Assembly: GCA_002205965.3 (NCBI GenBank)
Contig: NADL03000021.1
Coordinates: forward strand, 620,001-684,000
Reading direction: 5' to 3'
DNA from: Kappaphycus alvarezii
Lineage: Eukaryota > Rhodophyta > Florideophyceae > Gigartinales > Solieriaceae
Length of the DNA: 64,000 bases
A model generated the notes under the pieces. The model ran no database searches and was not told the DNA's origin. It was given only the letters and a program-made list of their open reading frames with translations. The translations under genes and the position numbers were made by a program. Each line of letters opens with the position of its first letter. Position 1 is the first letter of the stretch. Positions 1 to 11,108 of this stretch are shown here, piece by piece.

Positions 1-145
1 TCCATATCGACGGCATTGTAGTTCATTTTTAAGTGATAATCATGCGATGCCGTAATGCGCAAACGGTAGGAGCTTTTAGGGTTAGTCGATTTGCTTGCCT
101 TGCAAGCCTTTGCATGATTTCTGCGATGTTCCATACAATGCAATG

Positions 146-170
146 CAGTACAGTACAGTACAGTACAGTA
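146..170. repeat. (CAGTA)5 microsatellite
   Basis: Five perfect copies of CAGTA follow one another. The motif recurs singly near several element ends in the window, for example at the start of the gypsy LTRs at 6557 and 13237 and at the end of the pogo element at 48884. Confidence 0.95.
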
Positions 171-510
171 TGATCATACTGAAATCTTTTCTGGGCTGCA
201 CTGTATGGTGCTATTGTAACAAAGCTCTGTACAGTACTGTCCAGAGAATAGCACTGCTACAATGGCAGTTAAACTATCGACAGAAGGCAATTCCAAGAAT
301 ATTCAAGGGTGCACACAAATACCGATATGTCAGCACCGTTTTTCTCGAATGAACCGTCGCTGTCTTGCCAGACCCCTCTGAAACTTTATGAATGAAATCT
401 TTACTCTTTACTAAAGTACTGTAAAAGGGCTTTTTTTCTTGCCAGATACTGCAGCCAAGTCAAACTGGGGAGTACCTACACTGTACAATACAGCAGCTGC
501 AACACTCCTC

Positions 511-628
511 CTTGAGCCGGCATTATAGGGAAAATTTAGGAGGTACTACTGGTCACCCTGTAGGATATGCCGGGCAACAATGGAATCGACTTTCTAAATA
601 TTAAATCACCCCACATTTCCCCCTCCTG
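511..628 (+). repeat. Dispersed repeat, copy A
   Basis: This segment starts CTTGAGCCGGC, contains GGTACTACTGGTCACC and ends in a CACCCCACATTTCCCC tract. It aligns by eye with 46462-46578. Its 3' part also resembles 52086-52126, and in reverse complement 905-946. It may be part of an uncharacterised element or a solo LTR; no coding capacity is visible. Confidence 0.6.
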
Positions 629-691
629 CAAAATCTCAGAGTTGTGTACTGTACAGAGCCCCGCAAGAACAGCCTGTGATAGAAATACTGG

Positions 692-843
692 TATTATTCA
701 ACAAGTGCAGGCCACAAAACATTTCCAAGTTTTAGTGTCAAGCCTTGTATCCAACGAGATTAATTGTTATTATTCAAGAAGTGCAGGCCCACAAAACATT
801 TCCAAGTTTTAGTGTCGAGCCTTGTATCCAACGAGCTTAATTG
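692..843. repeat. Tandem duplication, ~76-bp unit x2
   Basis: Copies at 692-766 and 768-843 both run from TATTATTCAA(C/G)AAGTGCAGGCC to CCAACGAG(A/C)TTAATTG. They differ at only a few positions, so the duplication is recent. It lies between the direct and reverse copies of the dispersed repeat (511-628 and 905-946). Confidence 0.9.
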
Positions 844-904
844 CCAATGAAAACTCATTGTACACAAAAATTCCACCGTGTGGGCGGTTCAGTCTGTGTA
901 CAGG

Positions 905-946
905 GGGGGAGAAATTGGGGTGCTTTACTGATTAGGATGCCGGACG
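905..946 (-). repeat. Dispersed repeat, partial inverted copy C
   Basis: The reverse complement reads GCACCCCAATTTCTCCCCCC, matching the CACCCCACATTTCCCCC tract of the repeat at 511-628. The two copies face each other across the tandem duplication, so this could be one end of a small inverted-repeat element. Confidence 0.45.
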
Positions 947-1368
947 GCTATTTTCTGTCAAACGCTGTATTTCAAGGATAATGTCTAGTTGGAGGTTGAT
1001 TTAAATTTGGAGGTCTTAGTCCCATTGTTTGGAAGAAGGCCGCCTTCGCGGATCGGTGTGACGTTGGGATTCGGAGGCACAGGCTAAACAGGATGACTTT
1101 TACTTGTCTGTAATAGTCAATCGATTTTCATGCTAAAATATTGAAGAAAATTTCGGCTTATTCCTATCCTCGCTTTTCTAAGGAAGCCACAGCGCTCGTA
1201 CTGAAGGCATTTATAGCAAAAAATTTACAAAATAGCTCCGCTTCTCACAATAATGACAGTTTCCAGTGATCTTGTCGTTTAGAGCCACAGTTTTCCACCA
1301 CGGTCGCGTCTCAGAAGTCAGGCTACATGCCCACGCGAGGTTATTCGTTCCCCTATCACGACCTCGAC

Positions 1369-1611
1369 TGTTGCAGTATACAGTAATGCAGTCGAGTGTG
1401 CCGCTTCTGGTGTTACCATGCATTACAGCACGCACCTCGCACCTCGGCGTATCTCAGGGATCTCCCGGAGAACCTTAGGTGGAGAGGTTGTGGGTGGAAG
1501 GCTAACCAAATGAAGTCGGGGCAGCGGACGGAAGGCTCGAAAGAGGATAAGAAAAGGAGGATAATTAAGACTGCGAAAATACCTTTGTTCTGGACACGTC
1601 AACTTTCTTCA
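1369..1611 (+). repeat. 5' LTR of the copia element
   Basis: The LTR starts TG and ends CA, is 243 bp long and aligns without gaps to 6260-6502. The target-site copy TCGAC directly precedes it. Confidence 0.95.
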
Positions 1612-1623
1612 TGGTAGCATCGC
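1612..1623 (+). promoter_or_regulatory. Primer-binding site of the copia element
   Basis: TGGTAGCATCGC begins at the first base after the 5' LTR. Its first eight bases, TGGTAGCA, match the complement of a tRNA 3' end and resemble initiator-Met primer sites of other copia elements. The tRNA itself is not in the window. Confidence 0.75.
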
Positions 1624-1626
1624 AAA

Positions 1627-2620
1627 ATGGAGAACTCAAATGCACTACCGAAGATCGCACCATTATGTAAGCCCTTGGACTACATGCATTGGAAAAGGCG
1701 CATTCATGCGTACATCCGCCGAGATGATCCAGAACTCATTGGATTGTCATAGAAGCCGAACGAGTCAGTAGGACAAGCCGTTATGATTAACTGGATGAAG
1801 TTATCATGCAAAGCAAAGAGCGAAATTGTGTTAAGTCTGGGACCTGACCCACTATCCCTGACAAGAGTTATAATTGATGACGACAACCGGCCTGCCAAGG
1901 AGTTATGGAAAGAGCTAGCCAAAATCTACACGAACACTTCGGCTTAAGCAATTCAAAACCTTCATCAACGCCTCGACTCGCTCATATTCGATAAAAAGAA
2001 AGACTGGAATAAACACGTCTCATCTTTCTTCAGCATATGTAGTGAAATGGCCACCTACGATGCAGAGATATCTGCAATAGATAAGGTTTCGAAGCTCATC
2101 AGGTCTCTTCCCCCGTCATTCTCATTTTAGCCATGGTGGCACATACACCTCATTAGACACCATCAAGAGTGCTGTTGCTTCTGAGCTTACGAGAAGATCG
2201 AACCCTCAAAATCCACAGAGTGGAAATGAAGTCAAGGCTGAGAAGCAGGAACGAGCAGCAAACCACTCCAACTGCACCAATGAGAATTCGTTTCGAAGAA
2301 GAGACAGAGGCCGCTGTGGCAGATGTTGAGGACACAGAAGCAATAATGAGGTACGTACATGTCACTTTTGTGGCCAACTGGGGCACTTTATTAGTGTCTG
2401 TCTTGTTAAACAAGCGGATGAAAGGTCGGGAAGGAACCCCAAGCCTCAACACCGTGAAAATAGTCAAAGAGGTGGTTATTGGAACGTTGACTACCATGAC
2501 GGTCCGGATCAATCGTATAACCATCCGCTTCAAGGAAGAATACAAAGGCAGTGGAGTAGAAACGAAGCCGATCATTATTACCAAGGTCCTAACAGACGTG
2601 GCATGGAACGAGGCAATCTA
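1627..2620 (+). pseudogene. copia gag (nucleocapsid with zinc knuckle)
   Basis: The reading frame opens with ATG at 1627, four bases after the primer-binding site. The N-terminal block with a W-x3-I-x-AYIR-like pattern is typical of copia Gag (UBN2/Retrotran_gag type). In-frame stops occur near 1750, 1947 and 2128. A CCHC zinc knuckle, CHFCGQLGHFISVC (C-x2-C-x4-H-x4-C), is encoded at 2360-2401, but in a different frame from the start, so at least one frameshift separates them. The product would have packaged element RNA in virus-like particles. Confidence 0.8.
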
Positions 2621-2621
2621 G

Positions 2622-3146
2622 ATGGCCATTTTCAATCTCATCTTTCTCACGCATCCCAAGGGCGGTGAAGACTTCTATCCTTTGCCAGATGAACTTCCTC
2701 CTCCTCGTCCCTTCGACCAGGGCCCTAGACCATATCGAGCAAATATGGTTGAACTCTTTCGAAGCTCAGTAGCCACGGTCGGAAATAAGAAAGTTGATGA
2801 AGTCCTCATCGACTCCGGTGGAACCCACAATTTTTTCTACTCGAAGTCTATGTTCATTAACTATGAACAGAACGCAGCTGAAAACGTACGAGCAGCTTTC
2901 GGAACCACAAGTTTATTAGGAAAAGGAAAGGTATGGCTTCCGCTTAATGGGAGAACTCAAGTAAAAGCTTATCACGCTCCTCGATTCAACTCCAACATCC
3001 TTTCTGTCGGTCTCCTAGTAGAATTGTTTGATGTTTTGTTAACCACAGAATTCCATGGACTCCCGGGCAATCGGTGCATTCTTTTACGGAAAGGAACAAA
3101 GCGAGTAGTGTTCCAGACGACATGCAGGAATGGACTTGTGAATTAG
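2622..3146 (+). pseudogene. copia aspartic protease region
   Basis: An open segment of 174 codons contains the protease active site LIDSGGTHNFF, with the catalytic Asp at codon 64 (position 2811). The D-S-G-x-T-H context is the copia version of the retropepsin triad. Downstream residues end in a V-G-L-L block typical of copia proteases. The frame stops at 3144-3146, and pre-integrase and most integrase sequence is missing after it. Confidence 0.8.
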
Positions 3147-3582
3147 CAAAGTCCCTGAAAGCATACAAGTCATTCTTGAGACGTTCTTCGCCGAGTTTGA
3201 CTTCCGTATCGAACAGATTCGTTTGGATCAAGCTGAGGAAAACCCGAGCAACGCCGTCATGAATTTATGCAAACAAGAAGGCATTCAGCTGAAACTATCT
3301 CCACCGTACGCTCCTCAGAACGACGGTATGGCGGAAAGACTGGTCCAAGAGCACTGGACACGTGCACGGGTACCCCTATTTGGCTGTCATTTCCCTAATA
3401 CCCTTTTGGGAGAAGCTTTGTCGCATGCAAACTGGTTGCGAAACCGCTTGCCCTCTTCAAGGCTGAGAGGCGGAATTCCCATATTGGCATGGAGCCCGCA
3501 GTCCCGCATCAACTTTGCAACACTTCTGAAATTCGGGCAACTTGGCTTCGCATTCATCTACCGACCAATACAACACCTCTGA
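3147..3582 (+). pseudogene. copia integrase, C-terminal part only
   Basis: Only the end of the catalytic core survives. The block SPPYAPQNDGMAER includes the glutamate of the D-D-E triad, followed by a LLGEALSHANWLRNRLPS-like helix. The HHCC zinc region and the two catalytic aspartates are absent; the deletion lies between the protease end and about 3220. This alone would prevent the copy from integrating. Confidence 0.8.
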
Positions 3583-3637
3583 AGAAACTCCTACCTAGAT
3601 CAGAGTTTGGTAATTTCGTAGGTATGCAGGGAGACGG

Positions 3638-5467
3638 ATGACTCATACGAGTGTTCATACCGCCACATCCAGGGTGCGTATTGTTCGACGAGCTGACTTT
3701 AGGACGGTTGATGAAGGCAAGCTTCCAAGTATCTCCGCACTGCTTGAAGGCCTCTCATTGCAGGATTCAATCGAAGCACAAGAAGATAACCTCGAAGACG
3801 AAAATGCCGAAGCACACCTTGTACGGTGTCTACCTTCCATCCACGAGGCACAGCCCAACCTTGGGTACCCAAATGTCGATCCTAGTGATACCCCTTCTTC
3901 ATTCTCTGAGGCTTTTCAATACCCTCATTGGGCAGATGCAATTGATCCTGAGTTAGAGGCCCTGATCCGAAGACGCACATGGGTATTATTTTCTCGGACG
4001 CCCGACTTACATGTTATCAATTTCAAATGGGTCTTTTGTAAGAAGCATTTAGAACTCTTAGGTCACTAATTACTTCCAAGGCTCGTTGCGTCGCGCGAGG
4101 GGACCAACAAGAATCGGGCCTGGAATTCAACCCGGATACCCTTTACGCCCTCGTTGCAGCACACGAAAGCATTCGTATCCTCATTGCTTTGGCAGCAACT
4201 TCTCATGCCATTTTCGAAGGAGGTGATATCTCGAATGACTACTTGTATGGTAACATTGATGTTCCCATATTCATAGAGCAACCTACTGGTTCAAACAGAC
4301 AGGTAGCCAAACCTGGACATGTGTGCAAGCTTCTCAGGTCTATGTACGGTGCGAAGCAAGCCGGAAACATATGGGGAAGTGTCTTGCACGAAGCGCTTAT
4401 CAGCCGGAACTTCCAAGTCTCACGGTACGACGCCCGTGTGTATTTCCTGCGCAACGGCTCCAAGTACATCATCCTTGCAATCGTGGTGGATGATCTTGCC
4501 TTCGCAACAAACGATCAACCGCTGCTTAATAACATCAAGGCAGGTTGCAAGGCACGTTCGATGTCAAATTTTTTGGATCCTTGAAGTCCTTCATCGGATG
4601 GACGATAATAAGCACTCCTTCAGGCATCAACGTCACTCAAGAAGGTTACATATGCACCAGTATGGCTTACCAGATGCAAATGATCTGCAAAAGACACTTC
4701 CTGTTCATGCAAATTTACTACCTGCATCTCCACACGAAGGCTGGTTATCACCTTTGGACCATGCAACGTACCGATCTGTTGTCGGAACAGTCCTGTAATT
4801 GGCTGTCTGCACGCGACCAGATCTCTCTTTCGCTGTTGGTTCACTTGCTCGGCAGCTACACGACCCCACTCCGAGGCATTTACAACTCCTTAAGCGCGTG
4901 CTGCGCTACGTCAAAGGCACTGCCACCGTAGGTCTGAGTTTCCCATCAACCATACCGCTCACAGCATCTTCTTTCGACGCTCCCGTCGACTGGGGCTGGG
5001 GCGGAGACCAAACAACGAGAAGGTCAACGACGGGACATTCTCGCCGTCAACGGAACGCCAATTTTCTGGCGCAACAAGCGACAAACAGTCATTGCTCTCT
5101 CATCTACAGAATCTGAATACGTTGCGCTCTCGGCTTGGGCGAAAGACGTAACATGGATTCGAAACCTATTTTGGGAAGTGTGCAATCAATGTGCCTGGAA
5201 GGAAGGAACCATCATGGAAGCAACCGCAATAAAAATGGACATCACATCAGCGATTTCGCTCGCACGCAATGCTCAAACATCTGTCAGGAACAAACAAATA
5301 TCCTCAAAGTTCATCATGTACGTGAACTGTTGTCTGAGGGAACAGTTAAGTTGACGCATGTCTCTTCGGTTGATAATGCAGCTGATGCTTTGACCAAAGT
5401 TCTTCCCGCTCACAAGTTTTTGTCTTCCGTGAGGCTTCTTTCGTTGAAATCTTCCAATTCACTTTAG
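3638..5467 (+). pseudogene. copia reverse transcriptase and RNase H
   Basis: RT blocks are seen in order: an R-x-TW-x-L-F / F-KWVF motif near 3980-4040, VARG near 4090, GGDISNDYLYGNIDVPIFIEQP-type palm sequence at 4210-4280, SMYGAKQAGNIW near 4340, and the active site IVVDDL at about 4485. RNase H follows with DW..GD-TRRSTTG at ~4985-5030, KDVTW near 5145 and the terminal ADALTKVLPAHKF at ~5380. The frame changes near 4075, 4550, 4800, 5030 and 5230. The product would have copied element RNA to DNA. Confidence 0.9.
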
Positions 5468-6259
5468 TCAGTCACCAGCTGCAGTAAGATTGCCTTCGCC
5501 GACTTTATCGCTGTTTGATTCTTTCGATGCGTTCAAATTTGAATCATGATCTTAGGAACAATGTCGCCGATGTCCATTTATGCCGGAGTTATGTGCTTTT
5601 GTTCATGCTCCGTACGCATCGGCAGCTTGTGGAGTGTTGCCGAGTGCGTTGCGCGCGAAGCGGAAATGATACGAAGTAACGGCGCAGTTGTGCAGATTGC
5701 TGCTGTCGAAGAGAGCCTCGTGGTGGTTTCCATGTTGAAATGACGATCGCAGTTGCCGAAGCGTTTGCGAAAAAATTTTGCCCTTGTTGGTGCTTGATGG
5801 TACCGCACCGGTCTTGATGAAGATGCTCATGTTGCTGATGATCTGCCGGCTGATGTGAAGCCGAAGAATGAATGATGTTGATGTTGAATATTCTGGATGT
5901 TTTCAGAAAAACAAACGGATTCATGAAATGTTTTCGTTTTTGATGATGCTGAACGTCGTGCGCTTTGTTCGCCGACTGAGATAATTTGTTTCTTTTCCTG
6001 TTTAATTTGTATGCTGCTGAATGTCCAATCAAAATTTCCAAATTTCTGTGGAGCCTATGAAATCGTGACAAGTGTCATGCAAAAGGGTGGAGGCACCTCC
6101 ACCAAAGAGACGCCCGCCCTTCCGCCAGACTCAAACTCACGACCGTTCCGCCCGGATGGCGGTCACTTGCCCTTTGCCCAACCAGGCTCCCAATGCTTTC
6201 GCAGTGGTGAACGTTGCTAGCGAATACTATGTACTAAAGCGGGCACCCTCGAAGGGGAT
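5468..6259 (+). other. copia 3' untranslated region with polypurine tract
   Basis: About 790 bp lie between the pol end and the 3' LTR. The purine run GAAGGGGA at 6251-6258 abuts the LTR and is the likely second-strand primer (polypurine tract). A 160-codon open frame exists on the minus strand at 5589-6071; it is rich in His, Gln and Ser, resembles nothing I know and may be chance. Confidence 0.65.
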
Positions 6260-6502
6260 TGTTGCAGTATACAGTAATGCAGTCGAGTGTGCCGCTTTTA
6301 GTGTTGCCATGCATTACAGCACGCACTTCGCACCTCGGCGCATCTCAGGGATCTCCCGGAGAGCCTTAGGTGCAGAGGTGTTAGGTGGAAGGCTAACCAA
6401 ATGAAGTTGAGGCAGCGGACGGAAGGCTCGAAAGAGGATAAGAAAAAGAGGACAATTAAGACTGCGAAAATACCTTTGTTCTGTACACGCCGACTTTCTT
6501 CA
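6260..6502 (+). repeat. 3' LTR of the copia element
   Basis: This is the 243-bp partner of 1369-1611, followed directly by the target-site copy TCGAC at 6503-6507. Confidence 0.95.
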
Positions 6503-6554
6503 TCGACCACTTGATGGATTTACTGTAAAGATATGAAATGGATATGGTCTACTT

Positions 6555-7072
6555 TGTAGTACAGTAACACCGGAGGAGTACAGTGGGAACTGTAATGCGG
6601 GACACCTGTAAGGTTGGGAAAGAGGAATGTGCCGCCATGGTCCATGTGGGGCACCTATTGGACCAACGGATAGATAGTTAGATATTTTGTATAAAATACT
6701 CCTATCAGTGGAATGAGAAGGTGGCGGTAGCGGGGCCACGTGTCCTTTTGGAGTAGCGTTACCGTAGCTTTACAGTAGTGTTAGGAGGATACGACACATT
6801 ATAAGGAAATCGGTAGGTGGAGGAGTAGTAGATTCGTAAAAAGCAAGCACACTTTGGCCCCAAACTCTAAGGTCTACAAGCAGTCGACACCTCTAAGGTT
6901 ACCCCTTTCCCCCTTAAGGATAAGCGCCCAACCAATGGAAATACTTCTTTACTGGTGCTTCCCTCGACTACTCCTTTGGGCGATTATCCGTGTCCCCGCG
7001 GGTGCTCGATTGAGTTCTAGGTGCCCGTTTAGTTTTTGGCTACCGACGCACCCCTCTGGTTTTTATACTACA
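6555..7072 (+). repeat. 5' LTR of the first gypsy element
   Basis: The LTR starts TGTAGTACAGTAACACC and ends TATACTACA. It aligns along its length to 13235-13750. Confidence 0.88.
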
Positions 7073-7074
7073 AA

Positions 7075-7090
7075 CTGGTCTCCCGACCTA
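7075..7090 (+). promoter_or_regulatory. Primer-binding site of the first gypsy element
   Basis: TGGTCTCCCGACCTAG starts two bases after the LTR end. The TGG start and position fit a tRNA 3'-end complement; I cannot name the tRNA. Confidence 0.65.
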
Positions 7091-7187
7091 GAAAGCTTTT
7101 CGTCATCTCAAGTCGGTTGAGCCGGATTTCACCTATTGGAGCTTCGTTCGAGAAGAGCACAGGATAAAATCAACCTGCCGTTTTACT

Positions 7188-9429
7188 TTGTTCACCGCAA
7201 CCCGTTTCGCCATGTCAACTGGGAGTGGTCGTTCTGCACGCAGTTCAAGGAAAGAGCCCGTGGGCCCTTCCCAAGAACAAGGGAAGTCCGATCAAGCGCC
7301 TATCGGTGAAACACACATCCCATTGGAGTCTGTAATGTCAACAGTCACCGCCGCCACACACTATCCGGAGGCCGAAGGAGGGCCTATGCTTTCGGACAAT
7401 CGCCAACATTGGTTACAGAAGGAGTTGGCTCCCCATCCCAAAAACTTGGTTAAACGCTGAGTTGGAGAGGAGGATCCCCGCAGCTGTGCAACGATTGGTG
7501 GGAACGTACCTAGAAGATTCTCTACCGGAGACCCTTCCTGCAATGGTTGAACAGTTGATGGACACCCGATTGGAGATGTAGATCGCCGAGGGAGTCGAAG
7601 GTCCGATTGGTGAAGCATGTCGTCACATCATCCCCGAAATTGTGGCTGCCAATCTGGCAAAAACCATAGCGGAGGATCCCCTTTTATCACAACCCGCGTT
7701 GGTAAACGAAGGACAGCCTACGGAGATACCACCGTCAACCTCACAGGTGGTATTACTCGAACCCATACCGAAGGGATACGCCATTAGGAGTCACGGAGAA
7801 CCTGGTGGTGGCCCGTCGGATTCGTCGGATTCTGAGTCTGGCCGTGATCGCTTGGTAGGTGGTCGTCGAGGGAAAAGTTACCGCAAGGATAAGAAGTACA
7901 AACGGTCAAGTAAGAAGAAAAAGAAGTCAAGGAGGAGCTCGTATACCTTCTCGGGGAGTTCGAGTGATTCGGATTCGGACTCCAGTTCAGGTGATGAGAG
8001 ACGGAGGCGCAGATCAAAGGTGAGAATCGAACGTATCATACCGTTGAACGAATTGTTCTCCCGAGTGGTTAATTTTAAGTCCTACCGGTTGAACGATCTT
8101 TCGTAATCGTATTCTGATAGCGTCTTCAAAGAGGTGTAGTCTTATCACAAAAGATTGGCTGCGAATATGACCGCACAAAGGTTTACCGGAAAGGAATCCA
8201 TTTGGTGTTAGGATTTCTTGTGGATTTCCGTAACGCCTGTGATCATAAAGACATCAGTGAAGGTCTCGCCTTGTGGTTGTTCCAATATCTTATCGACGGT
8301 TCTGCAAAGTAGAACTTGCAGTCGCGTCTAAACACCTCTAGGAGTATGGAGATCGATGATGAAGAAGATGAAGACCTGGTGTCGAGTTACCCCGAAGCGG
8401 TGAGCTACCTCCTGAGGACGTACGCCACCGACGAGGTGGTCGGTCAGGCCTGCCATCAGGTGATTTCGATGAAGCAGGGAGCTTCGATGACGGAATCCAC
8501 CTTCGCGGAGTTGATTTGATCCAAAGCACGCAGTTGTGACCCGTATTTTCGGAAAGGCGTTTGAAGTCGATTTTTTTGGATGGACTGTCGCCGACAATTC
8601 AAGCCACCGTTCGGAATCATCTATCGACGAGCAAGAAGATCAACTTCACGGAGCTCAAGCAGTACGCTCAGGCGTTGGGGGATTCGCATCGTGACTCCCA
8701 ACCTGGTTTACTGAAGATGCCGAGAGGTGTGTTCTCGATTACACCACAAGGTTAACGAGAAGAGAAGGAAGAAAGGTCTTCGGCGGAGTATGAGGATCCG
8801 CAACCTCGACAGATGACAGATCTCCAACAGGATATTTATCAAGTACAATAGGAGATCGATCACACCTTGATGGTGTCGCCGCCCACGTCGACGACGTCGT
8901 TTGCCATGTCCACAAAGGTGTGCTGAATTTGCGCCAGTCGGGAGCATTTCGCGGTGGATTGCCCTACGGTAGACTCTGAGGTGAGGCGCCGTATTCTACG
9001 GGAACGGCGCTCAAACCTCATGGGCATGGAGGGACTCAGCCGCCAATGGGGCACCTCGAAGGACAAGTATCTCCTATGGGATTTCCGTCGGTGCTCCTCG
9101 CTCAGGGGTTAAAGCTCGCCTACAGGAAGAAAAAAAGAAGTAAGAAGGGAAGGTTGCATTCGCAGAGCCGAACATCGTCGAGGAGGGGGTTTAAAAGAAA
9201 GTGGGGTGTAGAAAAGTCGTCTACGCCCTTGCGTATCAAGCGCACACTCTATCAGTCGGTGGGAAAGGAAGAGTTGTGTCCCCCTCAAGGAAAGGTCGAC
9301 GCATCTGCATTATTGTTACGTAAGAAGAATTACCGAGTATCGGTAACTATCGGTATTTTAGCAAATGAAATTACGACACGCCAAGGAGTTGTTAAATACC
9401 GGGGCCGGGCCCAATTTGGTGCACGTTAA
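7188..9429 (+). pseudogene. gypsy gag region
   Basis: Open segments at 7188-7460, 7642-8106, 8316-8519, 8561-8755 and 9046-9429 read as one interrupted Gag-like protein. The segment at 7642-8106 holds a basic Lys/Arg-rich stretch followed by a Ser/Asp-rich stretch and ends in an FSRVVNFKSYRL-type motif. The segment at 8316-8755 resembles a capsid helix region (YLLRTYATDEVVGQ, FLDGLSPTIQATV). No intact zinc knuckle was found. Confidence 0.65.
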
Positions 9430-9538
9430 GATGGTACCACCTTCGTGAGATCGTATGCGTCACCTTACGGAGACCTTGGCCGCATCTTTGATGCATCTAA
9501 CAACCCTATGAGACCTTTAGGTGTAGTCCCCTGTACCT

Positions 9539-9952
9539 ATGAATTGGGAACTAGTGGCTAAAATCCAATTTGTGGTGGTCGAAAACCTGGCGGTGGAGTG
9601 CATTCTCGGCACGTCGTTCATCGACCAGTTTGTGAAGGCCCTTTTTCCCGGACGCCCAAGGGTGTTGTTCTACGATGCACCTTCTATTGGTATTATCTAT
9701 TCATTCAATGAGGTGAAACCAAAACCGGAAGGTGGTGCTACTCTGTCGAACAAAATCCGCATGGCAAAGGCGCAGAATGTCCCTCCTATGTCCCATGCGG
9801 TGTTATTAGTGCAGACGGACGCCGTCGGGTTATCTCTGTTACATAAAACCTCAAGGACTGTGGCGAAGAATCATCTACTAATGGCGAACGGAGTTCGAGA
9901 CGTCATCTCCGCGCAAGCCTTCCCGGTGTTGGTGAGGAACTTCAGTCACTGA
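9539..9952 (+). pseudogene. gypsy retropepsin-like region
   Basis: The segment reads VVVENLAVECILGTSFIDQF, the 'ILG-x-S-F-I-D' block at the end of gypsy retropepsin domains. It is followed by a linker that leads toward RT. The catalytic DTG part would lie before 9539 and is not clearly readable. Confidence 0.7.
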
Positions 9953-10129
9953 TCGGCACGCCTACGAAACAGGCAGGTATTGGGACATGCGCTCCCCAGT
10001 CCAGAGGCAATTTTCTCTCTTGCTCTTGGGGAGAGGGAGGGGCTTCGCGATGGGCTTCATGATCCGGCAGTGAAGGACTCGGAGGTCACCGTTTAGAGAG
10101 ACGAGGTGCACAATGGTTTACAGTGTCGC

Positions 10130-10305
10130 GAAGACCGTCAGAAGGGGATCGATCTGTTAGAAGATTTCGAAGGGATGTGGTCGGTAGAACTGGGCACCAT
10201 TAAGGCTACGGAGCACCTAATTATAATTGGTGTCAAGCTCGCGACCGATTCACCAACAGCCGTATAGAGCCGGGCTAAAAGCGAGGGAAGTCGAACGCCA
10301 AGAGG
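10130..10305 (+). pseudogene. RT N-terminal edge, cut off by internal deletion
   Basis: The translation runs LLEDFEGMWSVELGTIKATEH and, after a short gap, AREVERQEV. This matches the connector just before the RT palm of many gypsy elements (GxLGTIKAT-H-I, then AR-x-VE-x-EV). The palm does not follow; from about 10335 the sequence is already integrase C-terminus. Confidence 0.7.
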
Positions 10306-10329
10306 TACGCGCTCTGAAAGGTTGCCAAT

Positions 10330-10904
10330 TCTCTCGAGAAGGCAAAAGCGAAAATGGATGACACCCAGAGGAGATACAAGGCGGATTTTGATAAGAAGGT
10401 GCGGTCTCCTTTAAAGGTGAAGGAGGGCGATTGGTTTTTTTGGATAGTACAACCTCTAGAAAGCGATGCCTCGAGGATACGGATGCCCAAGCGGAGGAGG
10501 ATAAAAAGTCCGCCAAATTGATGGTGAAGACGACAGGCCCCTTTAATGTGTTGAAAGTGCATTTGCACACTGTCACTCTCGAGAAGAACGGTATCGCCGT
10601 CACAGTGAGTCAAGATCTTGTGTCTGTATGGCCCACCACGACTAGAGATGCAGAGGAACATGGCTTGCCTCAAGAGGAGCTAGTTGGAACACCTGAGATG
10701 AACCCGCCTGCGGAGACCAGCATGAACCCAGTGAAAAAGCTAGTGAGAAATCGCCGACACGGTCCGGGATACAAATATCGTGTAAGGTGGTTCGCTTACG
10801 CCCCAAAAAGTGATGAATGGCTCTATAAGTCGGACATTACCGGCCATTTCATCCAGTATTGGAGGGCGGAACGGAAGCCGATTCTGGCTCTTTATCTACG
10901 ATAG
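10330..10904 (+). pseudogene. Integrase C-terminal domain with chromodomain
   Basis: The start reads KMDDTQRRYKADFDKKVR and then a GD-x-F block, which is the gypsy integrase C-terminal region before the GPF motif (KTTGPFNVLKV near 10530). The final ~55 codons carry a chromodomain: YKYRVRWFAYAPKSDEW, then I-T-G-H-F-I-x-YW. Chromodomains of this type direct chromovirus integration to marked chromatin. A frameshift lies near 10435. Confidence 0.8.
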
Positions 10905-11108
10905 GTTGATGTTACTGTACTAACCTCGAGGTGTACCGCGAGCTGAGGAGGGGGTAATCCGGTGCAGTTCACCGTGAGAGAACGGGATTTCCGACAGGAG
11001 TAGAAAGCGAACACCAGTTGAGGCTTTACACGAAGAAACGAAGCACCCCAGGGAGAAAAGAGACTACTAAGAATGATCCTGAGGGGTGATATATGCAAAG
11101 AAACTACC

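Larger units (their letters stand above)
1..1368. other. Intergenic DNA before the copia element
   Basis: No reading frame here resembles a known protein. The stretch holds a CAGTA microsatellite, a ~76-bp tandem duplication and one copy of a dispersed repeat, each listed separately. The heptamer TACAGTA/TACTGTA recurs several times. I see no RNA gene. Confidence 0.6.
1369..6502 (+). mobile_element. Ty1/copia LTR retrotransposon, full length, decayed
   Basis: The element is bounded by two 243-bp LTRs beginning TGTTGCAG and ending TTCTTCA, and is flanked by a perfect 5-bp duplication TCGAC at 1364-1368 and 6503-6507. The internal order is primer-binding site, gag with a zinc knuckle, protease, truncated integrase, reverse transcriptase, RNase H. 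Integrase before RT is the copia order. The LTRs differ at about 17 of 243 positions by eye (about 93% identity), so the insertion is not recent. Stops and frameshifts interrupt every coding region, so it is not autonomous. Confidence 0.95.

Noticed and set aside
2153..2584. 143-codon minus-strand frame in copia gag
   Set aside because: The opposite strand encodes Gag with a zinc knuckle; the frame is a shadow.
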